Assembly: GCA_026401035.1 (NCBI GenBank)
Contig: JAPLNR010000053.1
Coordinates: 25,451-89,450 of the forward strand
Reading direction: 5' to 3'
Origin: Planctomycetia bacterium
GTDB lineage: Bacteria; Planctomycetota; Planctomycetia; Pirellulales; UBA1268
DNA length: 64,000 nt
The notes beneath the pieces are model-generated. The model saw only the letters and a program-made list of their open reading frames with translations, made no database searches and was not told where the DNA came from. The translations under genes and the position numbers were made by a program. Shown piece by piece: positions 36,173-45,200 of this stretch. Every line of letters begins with the position of its first letter. Position 1 is the stretch's first letter.

Positions 36173-36664
36173 ATGAGTGAGAATGATGTGCATCCTTCCG
36201 TCGCGATCACGTTCGACTGCACGCCGCTCCGCGGTGTGCCGCGGCTCGACATTCCGCTCGACGCCTCGCCGGTGTTTCGGGCCCGGCTCGAACGGATGCA
36301 GCGGGCCGTTGCCAGCCACGGCACCCGCAACGCCTATTATCTCACGAATGCCCGCTGTCGGTTTCACTTCACCAACGACCCGGCCATTGGCTGGGTGCAG
36401 TTCACGTTCGAGGGCACGCTCCTGACCGACGAACTCGATCGCAAGACGGTCGGCAGCGATCTCGACATCCGGCTCGAAAAGGAGACCTGCGACTGGCTCA
36501 CGCAGCCGGCCGTGCAGTGGCTCACGCTCTCGGTGAAGCATGCGGTGGAGGTGGAGTTTGACCGCTACATCGCCGCGGGCGATCTCTCGCGGGCCCTCGA
36601 GCGGCTCGCCCGTGAGCAGGCCGCCAGCGACGCCGCCGGCGGCTTCCTCGGCATGAACCTGTAG
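36173..36664 (+). CDS. Conserved hypothetical protein
   Basis: A 163-residue acidic cytosolic protein without a signal or membrane segment. It begins 'MSENDVHPSVAITFDCTPLRGVPRLDIPLDASP' and contains 'RNAYYLTNARCRFHFTNDPAIGWVQFTFEGTLLTDELDRKTVGSDLDIRLEKETCDWLTQPAVQWL'. It looks like a compact alpha/beta domain, and I do not recognise a family. It is divergent from apbE (18 nt between start codons), so the two share a promoter region. Its TAG stop lies in the 185-nt repeat, copy B. Confidence 0.6.
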   Translation: MSENDVHPSVAITFDCTPLRGVPRLDIPLDASPVFRARLERMQRAVASHGTRNAYYLTNARCRFHFTNDPAIGWVQFTFEGTLLTDELDRKTVGSDLDIRLEKETCDWLTQPAVQWLTLSVKHAVEVEFDRYIAAGDLSRALERLAREQAASDAAGGFLGMNL

Positions 36665-36845
36665 GACAGGCTTCAGCCTGTCATCTTCTTGCATGAGCCG
36701 GCTGGCCGTATTGTTCGCCGGCGGTGACATGCTCGGAGCCGCGGAAATTGCTACAGGAGGCCCGTGGACGATGGCGAATCGTCCGTGAGTCGCAATTGTC
36801 TGCGTCTCCTGCGCGTGCCCCCGACCGCCTCCTCAGCATCGGGAG
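36661..36845. repeat. 185-nt dispersed repeat, copy B
   Basis: This starts with GTAG plus GACAGGCTTCAGCCTGTC and ends at the word CATCGGGAG. It matches 8432-8616 over its full length without gaps. The first TAG is the stop codon of the hypothetical gene. The aldo/keto reductase ends convergently 57 nt beyond the repeat. A further partial palindrome word (GGACAGGCTTCC) occurs at about 36864. Confidence 0.85.
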
Positions 36846-36901
36846 TCGCAGGTCTTAAAAGTCGGACAGGCTTCCGCCGACCGCCTCCCCAGAGAGCAGC
36901 G

Positions 36902-37888
36902 TCACCAGCGGTGATGCACGAGCGGCCGGATGGCTTCGTCGTAGATCACTTGCACCGCGGCCAGCGTGTCGGCGTCGAGTGGCCCGAGATCGGAGGCCCG
37001 GGCGTTGTCCTCCACCTGCGACGGCCGCCGCGCGCCGGGGATCACGCACGACACCGCCTCGAACGACAGGATCCACTTGAGCGCGAATTCCGCGAGCGTG
37101 GCCCCCCGCGGCACGAGGGATTTCAGCCGTTCGACGGCCGCAAGGCCCACCTCATAATCGACACCCGAAAAGGTCTCCCCCTTGTCGAACATCGCGCCCT
37201 CGCGATTGAACGCCCGGTGGTCCCCCGCCGCAAACTCGCTCTGCTGAGAAAACTTGCCGCTCAAGAGGCCGCTCGCCAGCGGCACCCGCGCGATCACGGC
37301 CACCTGCCGCCGCAGCGCCTCCTCGAAGAAGAGCTGCGCAGGCCGCAGCCGGAAGAGATTGAATATGATCTGTACAGACTGCACGTTTGGAAATTCGATC
37401 GCCTTGAGCGCCTCCTCCACCCTTTCGACGCTCACGCCGTAGAAGCGGATCTTTCCGGCCGTCACCAGATTATCGAGCGCCTGGAAGACTTCGGGCCGGT
37501 AGTAGACCTCGGTCGGCGGGCAGTGGAGCTGCAGGAGGTCGAGCCGTTCCATCTCGAGGTTCTGCAGGCTGCGATCGACGAATGCCCGGAGGTTTTCCGC
37601 CGAATAACCCGCCGCGGTGTGCGGGTTGAGCCGGCGGCCCGCCTTCGTGGCCACGTAGAACGGCTCCTTCCGCTCGCGGCGCAGGCGGGCGATGAGCCGC
37701 TCGGAAAGGCCGTCGCCGTAGACGTCGGCCGTGTCAAAAAAATTGATGCCGCAATCGAGGGCCGTGTGGAGGGCGGCCATCGATTCGGTGTCGTCGGCAC
37801 CGCCCCACTGGCCGCCGCCGATGCCCCAGGCGCCGAAGCCAATTTCGGAAACCTGCCAGCCCGTCCGTCCGAAGGTGCGTGTTTTCAT
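36902..37888 (-). CDS. Aldo/keto reductase
   Basis: A 328-residue NADPH-dependent TIM-barrel reductase. 'MKTRTFGRTGWQVSEIGFGAWGIGGGQWG' opens the fold. The catalytic Asp-Tyr is in 'FFDTADVYGDGLSE', the Lys in 'FYVATKAGR', and the His in 'DLLQLHCPP'. The cofactor end has 'ALKWILSFEAVSCVIPGARRPSQVEDN'. It belongs to the YdjG/AKR11-13-like bacterial group that reduces small aldehydes; the substrate is not predictable. ATG 37888 is chosen by family start. Confidence 0.9.
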   Translation of the reverse strand: MKTRTFGRTGWQVSEIGFGAWGIGGGQWGGADDTESMAALHTALDCGINFFDTADVYGDGLSERLIARLRRERKEPFYVATKAGRRLNPHTAAGYSAENLRAFVDRSLQNLEMERLDLLQLHCPPTEVYYRPEVFQALDNLVTAGKIRFYGVSVERVEEALKAIEFPNVQSVQIIFNLFRLRPAQLFFEEALRRQVAVIARVPLASGLLSGKFSQQSEFAAGDHRAFNREGAMFDKGETFSGVDYEVGLAAVERLKSLVPRGATLAEFALKWILSFEAVSCVIPGARRPSQVEDNARASDLGPLDADTLAAVQVIYDEAIRPLVHHRW

Positions 37889-37929
37889 GCCGAGCAGTGT
37901 TGCCGAGAACCGCCTACACTTCCAGCAGC

Positions 37930-38778
37930 ATGCATGCCGACGCACATTCTTCCGCTGACTCCCGCTGGTGGCACGACCGCCGCGCGTGGCCGCTGGCCAT
38001 CGTCGGCCTGATCCTCGTCGCCAGCGGCCTGGCACACGCGGCTGTCTGGGCGGCGGTCGGTGGCCCCTGGGAGGGGCCTGTGACCTGGCGGAAGCCGATC
38101 CTCTTCGGCATCTCCGGTGGTCTCACGTGCCTGTCCGCGGGCTGGGTCTGGTCGCAGCTGCCGTGGCGGCGCGGTGATGGCTGGCTGGCGGCGGCCACGG
38201 CCTGGGCGCTGCTCATCGAGGTCGGGCTGATCGACCTGCAGCGGTGGCGGGGAGTGGCCAGCCACTTCAACCGGCAGACGCCGCTCGACTCGTTTCTTTA
38301 TGACCTGATGGGAGGATTGATCCTCTTTGTGACGCTCGTCATCCTCGACCTCACGATCCGTTTCTTCCGGCAGCCAACGCCGCTCCCCGCCGACATGCTC
38401 TTGGCCGCCCGCGCGGGGCTCGTGCTCCTCGCGATCTCCTGCCTGCTCGGCATCTGGATCAGCGCGTACGGCGACCTGCGGGTGGCCGCGGGCCTGTCGC
38501 CCGAGATCTATGGTGAGGCCGGGGTGGTGAAGTTTCCGCACGGCGTCGTGATCCACGCGATCCAGTGGCTGCCGTTCATCGCGTGGGCGGCACGGCGAGC
38601 CGGATTTCGCGACCGCACGCGAATGCTCATCGTCGCGGCAGTCACGGCGGCCTCGTCGCTCCTGCTCGCCTACGCCCTCGCGCAAACGCTCGCCGGTCGC
38701 CCACGCTTCGGCGGTCAACGGCACCTCAGCACGCGTGTGACCGGTGCCGAGCGGTCGATGGGGTTGCCGTCACCCTGA
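37930..38778 (+). CDS. Polytopic membrane protein, seven helices
   Basis: A 282-residue integral membrane protein with about seven hydrophobic helices ('WPLAIVGLILVASGLAHAAVWA', 'AATAWALLIEVGLIDLQRW', 'LMGGLILFVTLVILDLTI', 'AGLVLLAISCLLGIWI', 'GVVIHAIQWLPFIAWA', 'MLIVAAVTAASSLLLAYALAQTL'). I do not recognise a family with certainty. The conserved-looking 'VTWRKPILFGISGG' and 'FNRQTPLDSFLYDLMGG' lie in loops. It is divergent from the aldo/keto reductase. ATG 37930 is the most plausible start. Confidence 0.65.
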   Translation: MHADAHSSADSRWWHDRRAWPLAIVGLILVASGLAHAAVWAAVGGPWEGPVTWRKPILFGISGGLTCLSAGWVWSQLPWRRGDGWLAAATAWALLIEVGLIDLQRWRGVASHFNRQTPLDSFLYDLMGGLILFVTLVILDLTIRFFRQPTPLPADMLLAARAGLVLLAISCLLGIWISAYGDLRVAAGLSPEIYGEAGVVKFPHGVVIHAIQWLPFIAWAARRAGFRDRTRMLIVAAVTAASSLLLAYALAQTLAGRPRFGGQRHLSTRVTGAERSMGLPSP

Positions 38779-38790
38779 CTCTGGGGCAGG

Positions 38791-39225
38791 TTAGGCGTGC
38801 TGTTCGCTTTTCTTGCCCCTTCGGCGAGCGGGCTTTCGGCATGCTCGCTTCGGGCCGCTTGCAGAAGACTTCTTCACAGTTTCGGTTTTCATTGGCCCGA
38901 TCCGCGCAACCGCTCCGTGGATCTGTTCGATGACCCACGCATTCAGACTCTTGCCGGAAATCGCCGCCGCGAGAGAAGCCTGCCGGTGCAGGCTGGGCGA
39001 GACTCGTGTGACGAACTGGCCGGAAAACGGCTTGTCCGGATCCTCGCCACGTGCTTTACAGAACGCAAGATAATCATCCACCGACTCGTGGAACGCCTTT
39101 TTCACCTCGGCGATGCTCGCGCCCTGAAAAGTGACGACGTCCCGGGTGTTGATAACCTCGCCGTGAATGATCGCGGCCTCTTCGTCGCATTCGGTAACGC
39201 CGATGTAGCCTTTGTATTCCATCAT
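38791..39225 (-). CDS. hicB: HicB-family antitoxin
   Basis: A 144-residue antitoxin. The N-terminal HicB fold ('YKGYIGVTECDEEAAIIHGEVINTRDVVTFQGASIAEVKKAFHESVDDYLAFC') is followed by a ribbon-helix-helix DNA-binding part ('FSGQFVTRVSPSLHRQASLAAAISGKSLNAWVIEQI') and a basic tail. It neutralises HicA and should bind the operator upstream of hicA. It overlaps hicA by 4 nt (ATGA), the usual arrangement for co-production. Confidence 0.9.
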   Translation of the reverse strand: MMEYKGYIGVTECDEEAAIIHGEVINTRDVVTFQGASIAEVKKAFHESVDDYLAFCKARGEDPDKPFSGQFVTRVSPSLHRQASLAAAISGKSLNAWVIEQIHGAVARIGPMKTETVKKSSASGPKRACRKPARRRGKKSEQHA

Positions 39226-39476
39226 GGATTGACTCCCGCCTCCTTCAGAAACCGTCGCATAGACCGTACGGCTCCGTTGTCTGTTTCCTTCTCAGGGTGC
39301 GGCCGGTGAAACACGGCCCGGACCCCGTTCAGGGCAATCCGCACTCGCGATCCCTCTCCCTCGGTGATTTCCGCGCCGGCGGCATCCAGCATCGCCTCGA
39401 TGTCCTGCCAGGCGATGTTCGCCCTGACGGGATCCTCGAAAATCGAGGCCAGCGTGCGTCGGTGCTTTTTTCCCAT
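39222..39476 (-). CDS. hicA: HicA-family toxin
   Basis: An 84-residue mRNA-interferase of the longer HicA subfamily: 'MGKKHRRTLASIFEDPVRANIAWQDIEAMLDAAGAEITEGEGSRVRIALNGVRAVFHRPHPEKETDNGAVRSMRRFLKEAGV'-type sequence. Classical HicA carries a catalytic His in a GSH motif; here the position reads GSR, as in this subfamily, while a downstream HRPHP segment supplies other His residues. ATG 39476 is preferred over an upstream in-frame start at 39515 because the promoter lies between them. Confidence 0.87.
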   Translation of the reverse strand: MGKKHRRTLASIFEDPVRANIAWQDIEAMLDAAGAEITEGEGSRVRIALNGVRAVFHRPHPEKETDNGAVRSMRRFLKEAGVNP

Positions 39477-39486
39477 GCTTGTACGA

Positions 39487-39515
39487 ATGATATCATCGGA
39501 TGATACTGGAGGCAA
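39487..39515 (-). promoter_or_regulatory. hicAB promoter with overlapping operator
   Basis: On the minus strand, TTGCCT (39515-39510) and TATCAT (39492-39487) are 17 nt apart, a good sigma70-like promoter. The spacer and -10 box overlap two palindromes: TATCATCGGATGATA (39491-39505) and ATGATATCAT (39487-39496). Such sites are what a HicB ribbon-helix-helix domain would bind to repress its own operon. Confidence 0.65.
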
Positions 39516-39516
39516 T

Positions 39517-39999
39517 GTGCGTTTTTTCGGCCCCGATCACGGCAAGCCGGGCCCGAATCGGATCCCAGCCCCGGGCGACGGGCCTGCCACTCGCCCAGCC
39601 GCCGCCAATCGCCCCGAGGTCAGCGGCGAGGTACGGGCGTGGGGCACCAGGAATGACGGCACCCCCTGGCGGGTCCGCTTGCGGCATGCGGATGGAGCGG
39701 AGCCACGGCAGGTGATCGACCTCAAGGCCGGCGAGGCACTGGCCACGAGCACATGCCGCGTTGGACGATCACCGCTCGACCCGCGCACGGGGCGGGTCGT
39801 CGCCGCCGCCTGGCCGTCGGTCACCGTCCGCGGCTCATGCTGCGCGACGGCCGACGCCTGGGCCGTCGCCGCCCTCGTGCTGCAGATCCCGCCGGGAGCC
39901 GATGGCACGATCACCCTGCCCGCGCTCGAGCGGGGCGATTACGTCACGGCACCATCCAGGCAAGCGGCCCCGACTGGAGCCACACAAGCAGCCCCATGA
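39517..39999 (+). pseudogene. Truncated ApbE C-terminal remnant
   Basis: The frame from GTG 39517 (GGAGG nearby) encodes 160 residues, of which the middle aligns by eye with the ApbE C-terminus. 'GEVRAWGTRNDGTPWRVRLRHADG', 'LKAGEALATSTCRVG', 'PLDPRTGRVVAAAWPSVTVRGSCCATADAWAVAALVL' match the ApbE pattern DPRTG..V...SVTV.....ADA.A. The whole N-terminal FAD-binding half is missing. The end overlaps the lldP 3' end on the other strand by 56 nt. It may be a broken gene or a short domain-only derivative. Confidence 0.65.
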
Positions 40000-41641
40000 G
40001 GGCGGCGAGCGCGAGCGAGTGCGGGAAGACGCGGCGCAGGATCGCCCCCTCCTGGCGGTAGATACCCGTGGCGGTCGCCGCGACGACGATGCTCTGGGCG
40101 TCGATCATCTTCCCCATCACGCCGCCGGTGCTGTTGGCCGTGCAGATGAGGAGCGGATCGAGCCCCAACTGCTCGGCCGTCACCCGCTGCAGGCTGCCAA
40201 ACATCGCGTTGCTCGAGGTATCGCTGCCGGTGAGCGCGACGCCGAGCCAGCCGAGCAGCGGCGCAAAGAACGGATACAGCGGGCCTGACTGCGTCAGGGC
40301 CAGGCCGAGGATCACGTCGGTGCCCGAATAGCGGGTGACGAACGCCAGTGCGAGCATCGCCGCGATCGTGACCAGCGACACCGAGAGCCGCGAGAAATTA
40401 TCGCACCAGATCCCCCCGGCACGCCGCCAGGAAATCCCCAGCCACGGCACGGCGAGGAGCGCCGCAAAGATGATGCCGGTGCCCGCCGCCGAGAGCCAGT
40501 TGAGCCGGTAGACCGCCCGCTCGATCTCGAGCGGCTCACGCGTGGCCGGCGGCACCTTCGCCACCCGGCCGTCCAGCCGCGGCACGGAAAACTCCGGGGC
40601 CACGACGGCCGGCGGCAGGAGCGCCGCCACGGTAGCCGGCGCGGCACTCCGGCCCTCGAGCGCCGCCTTCAACGGCGGCAGCCCCCAGAGGAACACGGCC
40701 ACCGAGAGAAACACCCACGGCATCCAGGCCCAGGCGATCGTACGGGGCGTGTCATGCTGGGCATGCATGTGATCCACGTCGGCTGTCTGCGCGGCGTGCG
40801 CGGCCACGCCGTCATATCGCCAGCATTCTCGCGGCTGCCAGACCCGCAAAAACATGGCGAGCGATACGAGGCTGACGACACCGCCAACCACGTCGACAAG
40901 CGCGGGCCCAACGTAATTCGCCATCGCGAATTGCACGACTGCAAACGACGCGCCGCAGACAAGTACCGCCGGCCAGACGCCGACCAGCCCGCGCCAGCCG
41001 GCCATCGTGCAGACCATCCAGGCCGGTATGACCAGTGAGAAGAAGGGCAACTGCCGGCCGGCCAGCGCCGAGATGGCCTGCTCGTCGAGGCCCGTGACCT
41101 TCGCGAGCGTGATGATCGGCGTGCCGAGGGCACCAAAGGCGACGGGCGCCGTATTGGCGATGAGCGCGAGGCAGGCGGCCTCGAGCGCGGGAAATCCGGC
41201 GCCGGTGAGCAGGGCCGCCGAGATCGCCACCGGCGCCCCAAACCCGGCCGCACCCTCGAGAAACGCCCCGAATGAAAATGCGATCAACAGCGACTGCACC
41301 CGATGATCGGCGGAGAGCCGCGTCACCGACCGCTTCATGACCTCGAGCGCCCCCGCCTCCACCGACAGGCAGTAGAGAAACATCGCGGCCACGATGATCC
41401 AGCCGATCGGAAAGAGGCCGAAGGCCGCACCATGCAGGGCCGCGGCGACAGCCGCATCGAGAGGCATCCCGACGACGGTGATTGCGATGGCCAGCGCCGT
41501 GAGGAGCCCTGCGACCGCGGCCCGCTGTGCCGGCCAGCCGGCGAACGCCAACAGCCCGAGCAGCATGACCAGCGGCAACAGCGCCACGAGCGTGGAGAGC
41601 AGTTGCGACCCCAGGGGGTCATAGACGTGCGACCAGGTCAT
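39944..41641 (-). CDS. lldP: L-lactate permease family transporter
   Basis: A 565-residue permease with about 13 membrane helices of the LldP/GlcA family. Signature stretches are 'FSFGAFLEGAAGFGAPVAISAALLTGAGF', 'NTAPVAFGALGTPIITLAKVTGL', 'LSVSLVTIAAMLALAFVTRYSGTD' and 'SDTSSNAMFGSLQRVTAEQLGLDPLLICTANSTGGVMGKMI'. These transport lactate or glycolate with protons. ATG 41641 is used because the first helix follows. The upstream DUF202 gene ends 4 nt before it, so they are co-transcribed. No lactate dehydrogenase is adjacent. Confidence 0.93.
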   Translation of the reverse strand: MTWSHVYDPLGSQLLSTLVALLPLVMLLGLLAFAGWPAQRAAVAGLLTALAIAITVVGMPLDAAVAAALHGAAFGLFPIGWIIVAAMFLYCLSVEAGALEVMKRSVTRLSADHRVQSLLIAFSFGAFLEGAAGFGAPVAISAALLTGAGFPALEAACLALIANTAPVAFGALGTPIITLAKVTGLDEQAISALAGRQLPFFSLVIPAWMVCTMAGWRGLVGVWPAVLVCGASFAVVQFAMANYVGPALVDVVGGVVSLVSLAMFLRVWQPRECWRYDGVAAHAAQTADVDHMHAQHDTPRTIAWAWMPWVFLSVAVFLWGLPPLKAALEGRSAAPATVAALLPPAVVAPEFSVPRLDGRVAKVPPATREPLEIERAVYRLNWLSAAGTGIIFAALLAVPWLGISWRRAGGIWCDNFSRLSVSLVTIAAMLALAFVTRYSGTDVILGLALTQSGPLYPFFAPLLGWLGVALTGSDTSSNAMFGSLQRVTAEQLGLDPLLICTANSTGGVMGKMIDAQSIVVAATATGIYRQEGAILRRVFPHSLALAALMGLLVWLQSGPLAWMVP

Positions 41642-41645
41642 GGAA

Positions 41646-42074
41646 TCATGATGGCAGGCCGGCTGGGCCGGCTGCCTCCGGGTTCGCAAATTGAACCAGC
41701 ATCAACGCAAGCGCCGCGAGCCCCACGATCACGATCGCGATCCCCATGTAGCGGGCGATCGGCGGCCGTTCGGAATAGCGGTAATCTTCCTCAGCAATCG
41801 ACAGGAGCACCCGCTTATGCTCCCACATGCCGGCGAGGGTGGCCGCGATGCCCAACGCGATCAGCGCCGCGCCGAAGAGCCGCGTCTTCAGCGGTGAGAA
41901 TCCAGTCATCCGGCCATCGAAGGCCAGGGCGGCCTGGCCCAGCCGCTCGATGCCGAAGCCGAGGCTGATCATCGCCAGGCTCGTGCGCACCCACGCTAGG
42001 AGCGTGCGGTCGGCCGCCTCGCGGCTGCGCTCGCGGGCGAGTTCATTGGTGAGAGAGTGTTCGCGGTCGGCCAT
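41646..42074 (-). CDS. DUF202/YidH-family membrane protein
   Basis: A 142-residue inner-membrane protein with 'LARERSREAADRTLLAWVRTSLAMISLGFGIERL', the DUF202 signature, followed by three helices ('LFGAALIALGIAATLAGMW', 'YMGIAIVIVGLAALALMLVQF'). The function of YidH proteins is unknown. ATG 42074 is chosen; an open frame continues upstream through the structured leader at 42096-42146 but is not protein-like. It is likely co-transcribed with lldP. Confidence 0.85.
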   Translation of the reverse strand: MADREHSLTNELARERSREAADRTLLAWVRTSLAMISLGFGIERLGQAALAFDGRMTGFSPLKTRLFGAALIALGIAATLAGMWEHKRVLLSIAEEDYRYSERPPIARYMGIAIVIVGLAALALMLVQFANPEAAGPAGLPS

Positions 42075-42095
42075 GAGTAGAAGGATAGCACGCCA

Positions 42096-42165
42096 GGCCC
42101 GGAGGGCCGGGTTTGAACCAGCAACCGGAGGTTGCCAAGGAAACACGAGCAGGATGCTCGTGTTT
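42096..42165. ncRNA. Three tandem hairpins with GGA triloops
   Basis: Between the A2M gene and the DUF202 start three perfect hairpins stand in a row: GGCCC-GGA-GGGCC (42096-42108), GCAACC-GGA-GGTTGC (42121-42135) and AAACACGAGCA-GGA-TGCTCGTGTTT (42141-42165), the last followed by T. Read on the plus strand every loop is GGA, as in CsrA/RsmA-binding RNAs. Read on the minus strand the loops are TCC and the hairpins form the DUF202 leader. A T-arm-like word (GCTGG-TTCAAAC-CCGGC, minus strand) lies between the first two. The structure is clear; the RNA and its role are inferred. Confidence 0.4.
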
Positions 42166-42200
42166 TCCGTGAAGCCAGCACGACAGGCTGCCAGCCGGCG

Positions 42201-45200
42201 CTAGTGCACCTCCACCGGGATGCTTTCCGAGTGGGCCGAGAACTCCGGGGCGTAGCGGCTCTGGATCGTCGCGAAGCCGCTCGAGCCGCTGCCCCGATGG
42301 GCCGCGCGGAGCGAATACTCGAAGACATGCGTGCCACGGGGAAGCCGCTCGAAGAAAAACTGCGTGCTCGCGTCGCGGAGGGCCACGTACCAGCCGACGC
42401 CGTCTCCCCATCGCCAGCCGGAGAGCACGTCGACCGGCTCGGTCAGGCTCGGCCGGTGGTCCGACAATTCCAGAAACTCGTAGTCGCGGTCGCTCGTGAC
42501 GACGAGCCGCACGACCAGTTCGTCGCCGACCTCGAGATTCGTCGCGGCCCCTGCGGCCGCCGGCTCGAGCACCGGGCCCGCCTTCGTGAACCGCTTCACG
42601 AACAGTTTCTTCTCGATCGCCAGTTCCGCGCGGCCGGCAGCCGGCACGTTGGCGATGTCGTCGAGATACTGCCAGTGGATGCCGCCCCAGGCGATGCCCG
42701 CATCGGCCTTCTTCATCACCACGGTGGCGAGCTTCGGCGTGATCTCCCGCCGCACGAATCGTTCCTCGAAGAAGCCGGTGCCCGCCTCGGCCCCCTTCGG
42801 CTCCACCCGGTCGCCACCGACATCGACCGCCACGAGTTCCGACGCTGCCAGCAGGTCGTCGCCGCGGCCGAGCAGCACCCCGACGGCATCGGCCGTCGCC
42901 CGGTTGCCCGGCCAGCGGCTCGTCCGCTTCTGCGACAGCAGCCAGGCCTTCAGTGCCTCGACCGACTGCCTGTCACCCGCCACCTCGTCGAAGGCCTCGA
43001 TCATCACGGCCTGCGTCTCGATCGGCGCGTGCGCCCAGCTCCACCAGCCGGGATGCAGATCCCGCCACCACATGCCCTGCCAATTTTCCTCCTGCGAGTC
43101 GAGGCCGGTGCTCCGCTGCTTGAGGCTGTCGATGATCGACCGTGCCGTCTCGCGGTCGCCGGACCGAGCGAGCGCGATCGCGACGTGCCCCTGCGACCGC
43201 CGGGCGTCGAGCTTCATCCAGGATTGCCTGCCGACGTCGAGACCCCAGCGAACTGCCGCCGCCGCCTCCCCCTGCGGAGCCGCGTCTTCCTTGAAGAAGC
43301 TCCGCGCATAGAGGGCGAATGCGCCGATCGGCGTGAGCACGACGTCCGCCGGCTTGTCAGCCCAGAGTTTTGCGGCCCGCTTCTGCTCCTCGATGAGCCG
43401 GCCGTCGAGCCAGGGGATCGCGGCGAGTGCCGGCTGGACGTCGATCGTGGCGCCGGCTGCCCGCAGCCGGCCAAATCCGGCGATGATCCCGAGCGACACC
43501 GAGTCGCAGGTGTTGCCCCCCGGAAACCAAGGCCAGCCGCCGTCGCCATTCCGCAGGCTCTCGAGCCGGGCACGCGCCGCCTGCGCCTCGTCGGCCGCCC
43601 GGTTGGCATCGAACAAGAGGGCGATCCGCGCCCGCGCCTCCGTTTCGTCGACCGCCTCCCGCACCCAGGGCGTCTCCGCGAGGAGCGTCTTCACGAGATC
43701 GGCATTCTTTTCGAGCGGGCTTTCGAGGGTTTTGGTTCCCTTCCACTGCTCGAAGATTTTCTGTATCCGCGGGTCTCGCGTCGCGATGTGCCGGGCGAGC
43801 GTGTTGGCGTAGAGCCGCGTGAAGAGCGTCTCAGTGCTCTCGTCGCTTGACTCCATGATCGAGGGCAGCGCGAGCACGGCATACCATGCGGGGTTCGAGG
43901 TCGCCTGCACGACGAGCGACTGGCTCAGAATCGTGTCGGCCGGCTTCGCGAGCCGCTCGATCACCACCCGCTTCTCGCCTGGGCCGCGGATCGTGATCGG
44001 CACCGTCTCCGTCACGAGTACCCGCTTCGAGAGCACCGGCAGCAGCGCCTCCTCGCCGTCGCTCGCCCGGCCGGCCGAACCCGTGGCGAGATAGCGAAGG
44101 GCGTCGGTGCCTTCGGCCACCTTCACCGTGAAGAACACCGGCTGTGACTCGCCGGCCGCGAGATCGAAGCCCTGGGACCGGGCCGTGGCGATCAGTTCAT
44201 CGCGGGATACGCCCGTGCGGGCGTCGGCAAGCTCGAACTGCACGGCACCGGAAAGCCTGCCCGTCGAGCGGTTGCTCACCTTCACCGGGATCTCGACCAC
44301 GTCGCCCTCACGGAGAAATCGCGGCACCATCGGCTCCACCATCAGATCCTTGGCCGCCACGCAGGTGTCGAGGAGCGTGCCGCTGCGGAGCGTCGCATCG
44401 TGGGCGAGCGATTTGAACTGCCAGGTCGTGAGCGTGTCGGGGAGCGTGAACTCGATCGTCACGATCCCGTCGGCGCCCGACGTGAGCGTCGGCAGGAAGA
44501 ACGCCGTCTCGGCGAGGTTTTTCCGCGGTGGAGGCGGCGTCGCGCTCGACGGTCGCGGCGGCGACTCACCCTCGCCACGCCCAGCCTTGTCTTTTCGGAG
44601 AATGCCGTTGGTGGCGACACCTTCGGCGGCCGCATCCATCGCGACCGCGGCAGGCGCTGCCATCGTCGTCATTTCCATCATCATCCCCCGCATCCGCCGG
44701 CCGCCGCCCCAGCTGCCGGGGCCAAACTCGCCGCGAAGCTCCCGGTAGGTGATCTCGACCTGTTCCTGGGGCATCGCCCAGCCGCCACGGATCTGGTTGA
44801 GCGGGTAGCCACCGTTGGAGAACGCATTCACGCGGGAATCCCACTCGTGGCGAAAGAGATTCGAGAGGCCGCCCGGCCAGTCATGCCCCGCCAGCGCGTC
44901 GAGCGACTGGTCGTAGAGCGTCGCCACCATTTCGGCGGCCACCAGATCACCCGGATCACCGGCCGCGTTGATCTTCGCCCGCCAGACCTCCTGCGCCGCC
45001 GGCTCGACCCGCCGCGTGAACCGCTCCCAGGCGATCGACAGCTGCTTGTTGGTCCAGGGCACGTCGACCGTCAGCGTCTGGAGGTGGAGCCGGCCGTCGC
45101 GGACCAGCCATGCCCGCACGGAGAATCCGCCGCGGTGCTCCGGGCCGACCTTCACGGAGATCGGCCACTGCGTCCGCCCTGGCTCAGTCCAGAACCGTGA

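Noticed and set aside
42109..42146. A tRNA gene in the DUF202 leader, suggested by the T-arm-like word
   Set aside because: Only the T-arm resembles a tRNA; the putative anticodon loop lacks U33 and no acceptor stem or D arm can be formed.
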